Notes under the pieces: generated by a model
The model's database searches: none
Told to the model about the DNA's origin: nothing
Seen by the model: only the letters and a program-made list of their open reading frames with translations
Made by a program: the position numbers and the translations under genes
Part shown: piece after piece, positions 49,294 to 57,523 of the stretch
How the letters are laid out: every line of letters starts with the position of its first letter
How positions within the stretch are numbered: position 1 is the stretch's first letter
From: CBDCCV01 sp965215025
GTDB taxonomy: Bacteria > Bacteroidota > Rhodothermia > Rhodothermales > Salinibacteraceae
Assembly (NCBI GenBank): GCA_965215025.1
Contig: CBDCCV010000001.1
Coordinates: 868,001-932,000, forward strand
Direction: 5' to 3'
DNA: 64,000 bases

Positions 49294-50688
49294 TCACCCG
49301 CTGCCGCCCAGCCAGGCGTGGTGGTCCATAAGCGTGCGGGCACTGGCGCCACCGTCGCGCAGGAGTTGGGCGGTCACACGGAAGCGCGCGCTGAGCGCCT
49401 CGCGGTCGGCCTCGTGCTGGAGGGCGTCCTCGGCGCTGTCTTTGAGCCGCTCAGCGTGCTTGAGGAGGCAGCGGCGCTCGGCCTCGCCCTTGGCGGCGAG
49501 TGCCACCTCGGCGATGACCTTCATGAGGTGGAGCGCCGCGTTGCGGTCGGCGGCGGCGTAGGGGCGCGGCGGCTCGAGCGCCATCTCGGCAAAGTCCTCG
49601 AAGGTGATGGGGTGGACGACGACGCGCAGGCGCCGGTCCTCGTCGTAGCGGAAGGCGTCGGGGAGGTCGCGCCCGGCCAGGTTCGAGAGCGCGCTCCCGA
49701 GCCAATCGAAGCAGGTCATGGCCGTGAACGGGTCGTTCGTGCCGGGCGAGAGCGCGCGGGCGGCAATCTCAACCAGCTCGTTGACGAGGAAGAGCACGTC
49801 CTGCGTCTGCGTCCGCTGCGCGCCCCAGGCGAAGGCGCTGCGGAGGGCGCGGGCGGCCTCGTCCGTCACGCGGTCGGGCGGCCAGGCCAGGACGAGCGTG
49901 CGGTCGTGGCTCACGAAGTCGCCGGGGCGCTGCTCCAGGCGCAGGAGGAGGTCGTGCTTGCGCGCGAGCTTGATCAGCCCCTCCTCATCGATGTACTGCA
50001 CGTAGCCGGCGCCGCCCGCGCGCACGGGCACGGCCTCCTCGACGAAGCCGTTGGGCACGTCCTCGCGCGGGTCGTAGCCGTTCTCGTCGGGCGCCGCGTG
50101 GCCGATCATCTGCGGGAAGAGCGTCTCGATCTTCTTGTTCAGCTCGTGCCCGACGCCGGCCACCACGTTCGAGGCGTGGATGGACTCCGGGACGTGGTGG
50201 ACGAAGAAGATCAGAACGCCGATGGAGGCGAGCGCCAAGACCACCCCGCACAGAACCGCAGCGTGCGGCACGAAGGCCGTGACGCCGCCCTCCTCCGCCG
50301 AGCGGATCGTGCGCAGGACCAGGAGGCAGTAGAGGAACGTGGCGATGAAAGTGCCCAGCGTGATCTGGTTGCCGCGGTCCTGCATGAAGTTCGTCAAGAG
50401 GCGCGGCCCGAACTGCGATGTGGCGTACGAGACGGCCGCAATCGTGATCGAAAACGTCACGCCCGCCACCGTAATCATGGACCCGGCAATGGTGGACAAG
50501 AGCGCCCGCGCCCCGTCCGGCTTGTTGGCGTAGAGCCAGCCGACGCCGTCCATCCACGCGGCGCCGAGGAAGCCGTCCACTGCTATCATCAAGACGGAGA
50601 GGACGATGGCGCCGAGCGCCATGATCGAGGGGATGAACCAGTAGCTCGCGCGCGTGGCCTCCCAGAACTTTTGCAGCGTAGCGCGCAT
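49294..50688 (-). CDS. DUF2254 family membrane protein
   Basis: A 464-aa inner-membrane protein with helices at about 15-40, 60-85, 105-130 and 135-160, and a large soluble C-terminal part. The family signature ATSQFGPRLLTNFMQDRGNQ is near 88-107 and LVEIAARALSPGTNDPFTAM near 305-324, both DUF2254 hallmarks. The function is unknown, though it often lies near channels and transporters. It follows MscS by 100 bp on the same strand and precedes the potassium-channel-like gene by 150 bp. Confidence 0.92.
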   Translation of the reverse strand: MRATLQKFWEATRASYWFIPSIMALGAIVLSVLMIAVDGFLGAAWMDGVGWLYANKPDGARALLSTIAGSMITVAGVTFSITIAAVSYATSQFGPRLLTNFMQDRGNQITLGTFIATFLYCLLVLRTIRSAEEGGVTAFVPHAAVLCGVVLALASIGVLIFFVHHVPESIHASNVVAGVGHELNKKIETLFPQMIGHAAPDENGYDPREDVPNGFVEEAVPVRAGGAGYVQYIDEEGLIKLARKHDLLLRLEQRPGDFVSHDRTLVLAWPPDRVTDEAARALRSAFAWGAQRTQTQDVLFLVNELVEIAARALSPGTNDPFTAMTCFDWLGSALSNLAGRDLPDAFRYDEDRRLRVVVHPITFEDFAEMALEPPRPYAAADRNAALHLMKVIAEVALAAKGEAERRCLLKHAERLKDSAEDALQHEADREALSARFRVTAQLLRDGGASARTLMDHHAWLGGSG

Positions 50689-50788
50689 GGCGGCAAGCGT
50701 GAAAAAGTGGAAGAATCAGAGAGGTCGAAGTAGGGGCGAATGGTAATCCGCCCTCACCGCAGGGACGACCGCGCCACCACAGATGCCT

Positions 50789-51880
50789 TCACGGCCCGCC
50801 GTCCGCTGCCGGCTTGCCGCCGTGGTGCGGAGGCTCGGCGTCTTCGTCTCCGGAGCGGCTGTTGCCAGCCTGCGCGCCGCCGTTTTGCGCGCCGAGGGCA
50901 TCGGCCAGGGCGGCGAGCGTGGCGGCCAGGGGGCGCGGCTCGGGCGGACTCTCGCCCGCAGGCCAGCCTTCGCGCTGGCGCGTGCGGTCGCCGTCGGTTT
51001 CTTCCGTCTGGTCGTGGACGAGGGTGACCTGCGTGGGGAAGGGCATGTCAATAGAGGCGTTGTCGAGCGCCTCCTTGATCGCTGTGATGACCTCGTGGCT
51101 GATGTCCAGCACATCGGCGCGGCGCGGCCTGGTCCACCAGCGCGCGCGCAGGTTCACGCTCGACCCGGCCAGCTCCACGGTCAGGACGTCCGGCGCCGGG
51201 TCTTCGAGGACGCCCTCGACCGAGCGCACGGCCTCGAGCATCACGCGCGCGGCCTCGCGCAGGTCGTCCCCGTAGCCGATTCCGACGTCGTACTCGGAGC
51301 GCCGCGCCTGGTGCGCGGTGTTGACCAGGACGGCGTTCGTGTAGATCTCGCCGTTGGGGATGACCACGCGCCGGCCGTCGTACGTGCGCACAAAGGTGGC
51401 GCGCGTCTCGATCTCCTCGACGGTGCCCTCGTAGTCGCCAAAGATGATCTGATCGCCGATGCGGAAGGGCTGCCGCAGGAGGATGAGGATGCCGGCCAGG
51501 AAGTTCTGCAAGATGTCGCGGAAGGCGAACCCGATGGCGACGCCGCCCACGCCCAGCAGCTGCAAGAGATCGCCCCCGCCGATGCCCGGCACGACGATGC
51601 CGGCGGCCACGACGAGGCCGGCAAAGAGCAGCCCGATCTTCGCCAGGCGCCCCAAGACGAGGCCCACGTTGGCGGACGCGCGCTCGCGCGTGGCGCGCTT
51701 GACCACGCTCTGCACCACGCGCGCGATGATCCAGAAGATTATGAAGACGACGAGCGCGATCACCATCTTCGGCAAGAGGGCGATGAAGCCGTCCACGAGG
51801 TTGTCCACGGTGGCCCAGGCCGTGCTTACGTCGGCGCTGATCTGTTCGGTGGCGGCTTCGGTGCTGCTTTGCTGAGGCAT
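50789..51880 (-). CDS. MscS family mechanosensitive channel
   Basis: A 363-aa channel that opens on hypo-osmotic shock. Three N-terminal helices (about 30-55, 78-100, 105-130) lead into the pore-lining TM3 (LGVGGVAIGFAFRDILQNFLAG), then the beta domain with FRIGDQIIFGDYEGTVEEIE and IPNGEIYTNAV, and the alpha-beta C-domain. A hydrophilic C-terminal tail (300-363) is extra. It follows the DinB gene by 55 bp and is probably co-transcribed with the downstream membrane-protein genes. Its presence supports an osmotic role for the cluster. Confidence 0.95.
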   Translation of the reverse strand: MPQQSSTEAATEQISADVSTAWATVDNLVDGFIALLPKMVIALVVFIIFWIIARVVQSVVKRATRERASANVGLVLGRLAKIGLLFAGLVVAAGIVVPGIGGGDLLQLLGVGGVAIGFAFRDILQNFLAGILILLRQPFRIGDQIIFGDYEGTVEEIETRATFVRTYDGRRVVIPNGEIYTNAVLVNTAHQARRSEYDVGIGYGDDLREAARVMLEAVRSVEGVLEDPAPDVLTVELAGSSVNLRARWWTRPRRADVLDISHEVITAIKEALDNASIDMPFPTQVTLVHDQTEETDGDRTRQREGWPAGESPPEPRPLAATLAALADALGAQNGGAQAGNSRSGDEDAEPPHHGGKPAADGGP

Positions 51881-51935
51881 TCGAGGGGGAAGGCTGGAGG
51901 AAGCGGCGGCGGCACAAGTATAGCAAACGGGCCGC

Positions 51936-52424
51936 TTATTCGCCCGGCGGCCACGCGCCTAGGAGCCGGCGCACGACGACGAGCTGGCCGAGGTGGTAGG
52001 CGTTGTGGTCGGCCACGAGGAGCGCCTCACGCAGGAACGTCTGCCCGCCCTCGTCGGCGTGGGGGACTTGGGCGAAGAGGTCTTCGGTGTCGCGCACGAG
52101 CGTTTTCATGGCGTCGAGGTCGGCGCGGAACTGGCGGATGGCCTCGTTCCAGGCGTCTTCGCGGGGCGGCGTGGGGGCGTCGGGCCAGTAGTCATCGGGC
52201 CAGTCTTTCGCGTCGTAGGCGCTGGGGCGGGAGAAGTCGAGGATGTCGCGCTGCGTGCGGCGCAGGTGCTCAAGAAGCTGCCAGGGCGAGTAGGGCAGAT
52301 CGGCGGGCTGCCTGCCGCGCAGGCGGGGCGGCAGGTCCTTCACGACGGCGTCGAAGTCCTGGTGCGCGCCGCCGCCGCCGAGGAGGTAGAGGACGTGCTG
52401 GCGCAGGGCGGCTTGGTCGGGCAT
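51936..52424 (-). CDS. DinB family protein
   Basis: A 162-aa four-helix-bundle protein of the DinB/YfiT superfamily. Candidate metal ligands are His in LLEHLRRTQRD (near 52) and the DHNAYHLGQ motif near 138-146. These proteins are thought to be metal-dependent thiol or hydrolytic enzymes, and some respond to DNA damage. It is the first gene of the minus-strand run leading into MscS. The DUF2911 gene is divergent from it. Confidence 0.88.
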   Translation of the reverse strand: MPDQAALRQHVLYLLGGGGAHQDFDAVVKDLPPRLRGRQPADLPYSPWQLLEHLRRTQRDILDFSRPSAYDAKDWPDDYWPDAPTPPREDAWNEAIRQFRADLDAMKTLVRDTEDLFAQVPHADEGGQTFLREALLVADHNAYHLGQLVVVRRLLGAWPPGE

Positions 52425-52549
52425 GGAGATCGGCGGGCGGATAGAGGAGCGGAGACCTTCGGAGGGGGACGCGCGTATGGCGTCGGGAAGGCGTGGCGCC
52501 CTGAGCGCGCGGCGCCATGGACCCTCCTCAACAGAAAGAACGAAAAATC

Positions 52550-53425
52550 ATGCACACGAACCGAACGACGCTTCTCCCCGCCGCGCTGCTTCTGATCGGC
52601 GCGCTCTTTTTCGTGGAGCCGGCTGCCGCGCAGGAGCGCTCCGACATGCTCCCGCGCACCAGCCCGAACGCCGTCGTCGGCCAGACGGTGGGCGTCTCGA
52701 ACGTCACGCTGCGCTACGGGCGGCCCAGCGTGCGCGGGCGCGAGATCTTCGGCGAGCTGGTCCCCTACGGCGAGGTCTGGCGCACGGGTGCCAACGAGGC
52801 CAACGCCATCACCTTCTCCGATGACGTGATGGTCCAAGGCCAGCCCCTCGAAGCGGGCACGTACGCCCTCTTCACCATCCCCGGCGAGGAGGAGTGGACC
52901 CTCATCTTCAACGAGAGCCAGCAGTGGGGCGCCTTCAACTACGACGAGGCGCAGGACGCCCTGCGCGTCACGGCCACGCCCGAGGAGGGACATCCGCACG
53001 AGCTGATGTCGTTCCACTTCACCAGCGTCACCGATACCTCCGCCACGCTGGCGCTGCATTGGGCCGAGACGGCCGTGCCGTTTACCCTGAGCTTCGACAC
53101 GGACGCCCTCGTGCAGGAGCACGCCAACGCCGCCGTCCAGGAGGCGACGGACTGGCGCCTGCCCGCGCAGTACGCCTCCTACGCCATGGAGCGAGGCGCC
53201 TACCTCGACGACGCGCTCACGTGGGCCGATAAGGCCGTCTCGCTGGAAGAGAACTACAACACGCTCGCCCTCAAGGCGCGTCTCCTGGCCGAGACGGGCG
53301 ATTACGAAGAGGCCGTCAGCGTAGGCGAGCGCGCCGTAAGCATGGGCCAAGAGATGGACGAGACCCCGAACGGCCTGTCTGAGATGGAGGAGATGATCGC
53401 CACGTGGAAGGCGGAAGGGGAGTAG
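52550..53425 (+). CDS. DUF2911 exported protein
   Basis: The start MHTNRTTLLPAALLLIGALF gives a 291-aa protein with a signal peptide cleaved near AAAQER. The DUF2911 domain (about 25-180) contains NVTLRYGRPSVRGREIFGEL, VWRTGANEANAITFS and YALFTIPGEEEWTLIFNES. The C-terminal third has a TPR-like stretch (TWADKAVSLEENYNTLALKA). DUF2911 is common in Bacteroidota, secreted and of unknown function. It stands alone between DinB (divergent) and the cysteine-peptidase-like gene (convergent). Confidence 0.92.
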   Translation: MHTNRTTLLPAALLLIGALFFVEPAAAQERSDMLPRTSPNAVVGQTVGVSNVTLRYGRPSVRGREIFGELVPYGEVWRTGANEANAITFSDDVMVQGQPLEAGTYALFTIPGEEEWTLIFNESQQWGAFNYDEAQDALRVTATPEEGHPHELMSFHFTSVTDTSATLALHWAETAVPFTLSFDTDALVQEHANAAVQEATDWRLPAQYASYAMERGAYLDDALTWADKAVSLEENYNTLALKARLLAETGDYEEAVSVGERAVSMGQEMDETPNGLSEMEEMIATWKAEGE

Positions 53426-53444
53426 CCTCTCAGGCGCTCCGCCG

Positions 53445-54173
53445 TCACAGGCCGGCAGGCGCCTCAGGGCGGAGCGGCAGCGCGAAGAACCCGCGCACGC
53501 TCCGCACCGGGCGCCCGCCCACAAGCTGCCGGCACGCGAGGCGCCCGCCCGCTTGCCAAGCGGCGCGGAGCACCACGTCGTCGCGCAGTGGATAGTTTGG
53601 GTCGTAGAGGCGCACGCCGAAACCCTGCCCCGGACAGAGCCTGTCCCGCATTTGATGCGGGAATCCGGGGCCGCCGCGCGCATCCGCGAAGCCGCAGGCC
53701 AGCACCTGGTGGTTCTCCCAGAGGCGCGCGAGGCGGCGCGTGTAAATTAGCCCAAGCTGCACGGGCCGCCCCGCCTCCAGGCGCCGGCGGATGCCGGGCC
53801 ACGCCGTGGCCGTGCGGCGCTGCGCCTCGGCATCCGAACACGCCGTCCACCGCGCAAAGGCGGCCACCTGCGGAAAGAAAGGCGAGCCGCCGAGCGAGTC
53901 GATCTGCCGCCTGACGAGCGCGCGCCAGAGCGGCGTGCCGGGCATCGGGGGCGCGGCGGCCGGGGGCAAGGCGCGGCCGTGCTCGAAAAAGTCGTAGGCG
54001 AGGGCTACCATGCCGCCGCACAACCCGTACGTCGCCCTGATTCCGGCCTGCCGAAGCGTGCGCGCCACGAGCGGCACCCCGAAGCGGTTGGCAAACCGAA
54101 ACCCATGCCGGCTCGGCACGAACTCGGTGGCCGCTTGGTCCGGGGCTACACCGCCGCCGCGTGCTGTCTCCAC
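53445..54173 (-). CDS. Uncharacterised protein with papain-like cysteine/histidine motifs
   Basis: Starts at GTG, five bases after the stop of the upstream exported protein gene, giving 242 aa. An N-terminal HGFRFANRFGVPL is followed by YGLCGGMVALAYDFFEHGRA (Cys near 45), later ENHQVLACGF (His near 165) and RLYDPNYPLRDDVV (Asp near 203). The Cys-His-Asp order and spacing recall papain-like or C39 peptidases, though no named family was recognised and no signal peptide is seen. This start replaces a longer frame that overlaps the upstream gene. Confidence 0.6.
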   Translation of the reverse strand: METARGGGVAPDQAATEFVPSRHGFRFANRFGVPLVARTLRQAGIRATYGLCGGMVALAYDFFEHGRALPPAAAPPMPGTPLWRALVRRQIDSLGGSPFFPQVAAFARWTACSDAEAQRRTATAWPGIRRRLEAGRPVQLGLIYTRRLARLWENHQVLACGFADARGGPGFPHQMRDRLCPGQGFGVRLYDPNYPLRDDVVLRAAWQAGGRLACRQLVGGRPVRSVRGFFALPLRPEAPAGL

Positions 54174-54178
54174 GAGCC

Positions 54179-54589
54179 TCAGCGCAGGAACGGCTCCGTC
54201 GGGGCGTTCGCAAGCTGCTCTTTCTGTACGACTCGCACCCGCGCGTCGCGCAGCTCCAGCCGGTTCGTGGCGGCAGCGAACGCCTCTTCCAGCGGGCGCT
54301 CCTCTTCGACGCATTCGGCTGGGAGCGTGCTCAGGACGAGGTCACCCCGGAAGAGGCCGCGCTGCGCCTCTTCAGACGAGGTCTCCGTCCCGGCGGCCTC
54401 CACGCGCAGGAAGTGCCCGCGCGGCACCACCAGCGTCATTGCGACGTGCTCGCTCTCGATGGCGACCTCGCGCGCGTCGGCGGCGGCGAAGATGGCGGTG
54501 ATCGGTTCAGAAGCCGCGACGTCGCCGTGCTGCGCCAGGGCGGAAGCGGCGGGGAGCGACAGGACGAGCAAAAGGATAAGGCGCTTCAT
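54179..54589 (-). CDS. Hypothetical exported protein
   Basis: A 136-aa protein with a clear signal peptide from MKRLILLLVLSLPAASALAQ, cleaved after the AQ. The mature part has balanced composition with an acidic CVEEERPLEEAF stretch and one Cys. No family was recognised. It is transcribed just before the cysteine-peptidase-like gene, whose GTG start is five bases past its stop, so the two may be coupled. Confidence 0.6.
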   Translation of the reverse strand: MKRLILLLVLSLPAASALAQHGDVAASEPITAIFAAADAREVAIESEHVAMTLVVPRGHFLRVEAAGTETSSEEAQRGLFRGDLVLSTLPAECVEEERPLEEAFAAATNRLELRDARVRVVQKEQLANAPTEPFLR

Positions 54590-54720
54590 AGGTAGACCTC
54601 CAGGCGTTGCTCGGCATGGCGAAAAAAGGATCACGACAGGTTAGAAGGGTACGCCGTTAGCCGACGAAGGGCAACAGCCGCTTGAAGTATACCCGTACCA
54701 AAGCAGAAGCAGACCGACCG

Positions 54721-55047
54721 ATGACGATGCAAAGCAACCTCCCGGCGCAAGCGCTGGTCCCCGAGCCGATGATCGAGGCGGCGGCGCAACGGTTCAAGCT
54801 CTTGAGCGAGCCGGCGCGGCTGCACCTCCTGAACGCGCTCCACACGGGCGGCGAGCAGAGCGTGCAGCAGCTCGTTGAGGCCACGGGGCAGCGCCAGGCC
54901 AGCGTGAGCAAGCACCTCGGACGGCTCAGGCGCGGCGGCCTCGTGGCACGCCGCCAGGACGGCCTCCACGCCTTCTACCGCCTCGCCGACCCGACGCTCG
55001 CCGCGCTGTGCCTCCTAGTCTGCGGCCAGCTTCGGCAGGGCGCGTGA
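54721..55047 (+). CDS. ArsR family transcriptional regulator
   Basis: A 108-aa winged-helix regulator from MTMQSNLPAQALVPEPM (an in-frame ATG at 54682 is an alternative). The helix-turn-helix lies in QRFKLLSEPARLHLLNALHT, QSVQQLVEATGQRQASVSKHLGRLRRGGLV. No CVC or other clear metal-binding Cys set is seen near the recognition helix; two Cys near the C-terminus (LCLLVCGQ) might sense metals or oxidants. It converges with the SulP gene 57 bp away, so its target is not obvious. Confidence 0.87.
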   Translation: MTMQSNLPAQALVPEPMIEAAAQRFKLLSEPARLHLLNALHTGGEQSVQQLVEATGQRQASVSKHLGRLRRGGLVARRQDGLHAFYRLADPTLAALCLLVCGQLRQGA

Positions 55048-55103
55048 GCAAACGTCAGGGCGGCTCCGCTTTGCCAGCGCGCACTCATGGCAGGGAGCGC
55101 AGT

Positions 55104-56921
55104 CTAATCGGACGGGGCGGCCTCCGGGGCGGCGGCGGGCGTCTTCGGCGTCTTGGCGTGGATGCGGCGGCGGTAGCGGGCCAGACGCTCGCCCTCGTCC
55201 TCGGCGTCCCAGCGCCTGAGCAGGCGCTCCACGGCGCGGTGCGGCGTCCGGAAGAAGTGCCCGGCGCCCAGGCGCGCGCGCAGGCCCGAGCGCGCCACCG
55301 TCTCGCGCACCGGCCCAATCAGCCCCGCGAAGTGGAGCGCGATGCCGGCCTCTTCAAGCGAGCGGTGCACGGCCTCGAGCGCCTCGGTGCCCGTCGTGTC
55401 CAGGTCGCTGATGCTGCTGCCGTCGATCACCACGGCGCGAAGGGGCCGCCCGCCGTTCTTCTTTGGCGTCTCCAGGCCGGCCTTCTCCAGAACGAAGTCC
55501 TTGAGTGCCTCAGCGTTGACGAAGGAGAAGGGGGCGTCCACGCGCAGGACGAGCACCTCGTCGATGGGCGCGGCGTTGGGGCGGCGCTTGAGGTCGCGGA
55601 AGGTGCGCGTGCCGGGCAGGTGCCCCAGCTCCACCATGTTGGGCCGGCTGATGCGGTACAGGATGAGCACCACCGAGGCGGCCACGCCCAGGAGCAGCCC
55701 TTCCTGGATGCCCACCACGAGCGTCATCAGCGCGGTAAAGAGGGCCAAGGCGCCGTCGCGCTTTTTCGCGCGGAAGAGGGCGCGCAGCTCCTCGACGTCG
55801 AGCAGCCCGGCGGCGGCCACGATGATGATGGCCGCCAGCGCCGCCATGGGCAGGTAGTAGAAAAGCGGCGTCAGGAAAAGCAGCGCGAGCGCGATCACGG
55901 CGGCGGCGGCGGCGTTCGCCAACGGCGTCTGAGCGCCGGCCTGGTCGTTCACGGCCGAGCGCGAAAAACTGCCCGAGACGGGGATGCCCTGGAAAAAGCT
56001 GCCCGCCGCGTTGGCCGCGCCCACGGCCCACAGCTCGCGGTTCGGGCGGATGCCGTAGTGGTGCCGCTGCGCAAAAACGCGCCCGAGCGAGGCCACGCTC
56101 ATAAACTGCACGAGCGCCAGCGTGAGCGCCGTGGGCAGGAGGTCGCGCAGATCGCCCATCTGAAAAAGGCCCGGCAGCTCGAAGCCGGGCAGCCCTGTCG
56201 GCAGCGCGCCGATGACGGCCATGCCGCGCGCCTCCCATCCGAACACCCACACCGCCGCCGTGGAGAGGACGGCCACGACGAGCGCCCCCGGCACCGCCGG
56301 CCGCCACCACTGCAGCCCGGCCAGCACGGCCATGCACGCCACGCCAAGCGCCAGCGTCGGCCCGTGCACGGCGCCGATCTGCGCGGCGGCCTCCTGCGCA
56401 ATCGCGTACACGAACTCCGAGCGCCCCAGGTCCAGCCCCAAGAGGTTGCCGATCTGACTCGCGCCGATGATCAGCGCGGCGGCCGTGGTAAAGCCGTCGA
56501 TCACTGGGCGCGAGAGGAGGTCGGCCACGAAGCCGAGGCGGGCGGCGCCCATGGCCAGCTGGAGCGCGCCTACCATCGCGGCCAGGAGCACGGCCAGCGC
56601 CGCGTACCGGGCCGACCCCGCCTCGGCCAGGGCGCCCACGCCCGCCGCCACGATGAGCATGTCGATGGCAATCGGCCCGACGGCCAGCTGGCGCGAGGTG
56701 CCCAGGAGCGCGTACACGAGGGGCGGCACGAGGCTGGCGTACAGCCCGTAGACAGGCGGCACACCCGCGATCACCGCGTAGGCGATGCCCTGCGGCACGA
56801 GCATTACCCCCACGGTAAGGCCGGCCACGAGGTCGCCGCGTGCCTTTTCGCGGCCGTACCCGCGCAGCCACACGGGCGCCGAGACGGCCTCTTGAAGCTG
56901 CTTGGCGGCGCGCTGCCACAT
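55104..56921 (-). CDS. SulP family inorganic anion transporter
   Basis: Inner-membrane anion transporter of 605 aa with about 11-12 helices. The N-terminal half has the SulP signature GLTVGVMLVPQGIAYAVIAGVPPVYGLYASLVP, and the C-terminus is a cytoplasmic STAS domain (about 435-570, DEVLVLRVDAPFSFVNAEAL and VVIDGSSISDLDTTGTEAL). The substrate may be sulfate, bicarbonate or another anion. It is the last gene of recJ-Uma2-SulP on the minus strand. Given the sulfite-linked genes in the window, a sulfate role is possible but not shown. Confidence 0.93.
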   Translation of the reverse strand: MWQRAAKQLQEAVSAPVWLRGYGREKARGDLVAGLTVGVMLVPQGIAYAVIAGVPPVYGLYASLVPPLVYALLGTSRQLAVGPIAIDMLIVAAGVGALAEAGSARYAALAVLLAAMVGALQLAMGAARLGFVADLLSRPVIDGFTTAAALIIGASQIGNLLGLDLGRSEFVYAIAQEAAAQIGAVHGPTLALGVACMAVLAGLQWWRPAVPGALVVAVLSTAAVWVFGWEARGMAVIGALPTGLPGFELPGLFQMGDLRDLLPTALTLALVQFMSVASLGRVFAQRHHYGIRPNRELWAVGAANAAGSFFQGIPVSGSFSRSAVNDQAGAQTPLANAAAAAVIALALLFLTPLFYYLPMAALAAIIIVAAAGLLDVEELRALFRAKKRDGALALFTALMTLVVGIQEGLLLGVAASVVLILYRISRPNMVELGHLPGTRTFRDLKRRPNAAPIDEVLVLRVDAPFSFVNAEALKDFVLEKAGLETPKKNGGRPLRAVVIDGSSISDLDTTGTEALEAVHRSLEEAGIALHFAGLIGPVRETVARSGLRARLGAGHFFRTPHRAVERLLRRWDAEDEGERLARYRRRIHAKTPKTPAAAPEAAPSD

Positions 56922-56954
56922 GCTTTTTCTGGAAGAGATCCGCCGGCGCGCGGG

Positions 56955-57470
56955 TTACGCCTCGACGCGCTTAGGGAAGCCCGGCGCGCGCTGCGATGCC
57001 TCCACCGGGCCGCCCGCGTCGTAAAAGGTGACCTCGCCGCGAGGCGTGACGAGCCAGACCTCCTCGGCGCCGCCCTCGAAGTAGAGCCGCCGCTTCTCCT
57101 GCATCTCGGCGGAGGTGTTGCTCTGCGAGGTCACCTCGACGCAGATCTCCGGCATCACCGGGCTGCTCGCCGCGTCCTCGGGCGCCTCGGCCAGGCGCTC
57201 CTCCGAGATCCAGATCACGTCCGGCGCCTTGATCCCCTCCGCCGTCTGCACGGCGAACTCGACGGCGGCCTGTCCAGGAGCATTGGCGAGGTCTTCGAGA
57301 AGACGGCCGATGCGAAGTTGCAGAAAGCTGTGCTTGTTTTTGGGCGGACTCAAGATGATCTGGCCCTGGGCGTTAGTTTCGACTTTGTAAGGGAGGTCGC
57401 GCAGGCTGGGATCGTCCACGATGCGTTCCCAGAGCGCGGCGTGGTCGAGCGGGGCGGTTTGCGTAGCCAT
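56955..57470 (-). CDS. Uma2 family endonuclease-fold protein
   Basis: A 171-aa protein of the Uma2/PDDEXK-like family. It contains the HSFLQLRIGRLLEDL helix, IKAPDVIWISEERL with the acidic Asp, and MPEICVEVTSQSNT carrying the Glu-x-x followed by KRRLYFEGGAEEVWLVTPRG. These are the usual catalytic-type residues, although real nuclease activity has rarely been shown. It lies between recJ and sulP on the same strand. Confidence 0.9.
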   Translation of the reverse strand: MATQTAPLDHAALWERIVDDPSLRDLPYKVETNAQGQIILSPPKNKHSFLQLRIGRLLEDLANAPGQAAVEFAVQTAEGIKAPDVIWISEERLAEAPEDAASSPVMPEICVEVTSQSNTSAEMQEKRRLYFEGGAEEVWLVTPRGEVTFYDAGGPVEASQRAPGFPKRVEA

Positions 57471-57523
57471 CGGAGGGAGCGGTGAATGGTGAAGAGCAGG
57501 TGGTCGAACGAGGCGGCGCGCGC

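Noticed and set aside
53445..54314. Longer form of the cysteine-peptidase-like gene reaching 54314
   Set aside because: The extra 47 codons are Arg-rich and overlap the end of the upstream exported protein gene. The GTG at 54173 gives a tidy junction.
55008..57485. An 825-codon plus-strand open frame opposite sulP and Uma2
   Set aside because: Composition is Arg/His/Gln-rich low complexity, and the opposite strand holds two clear genes with motifs.
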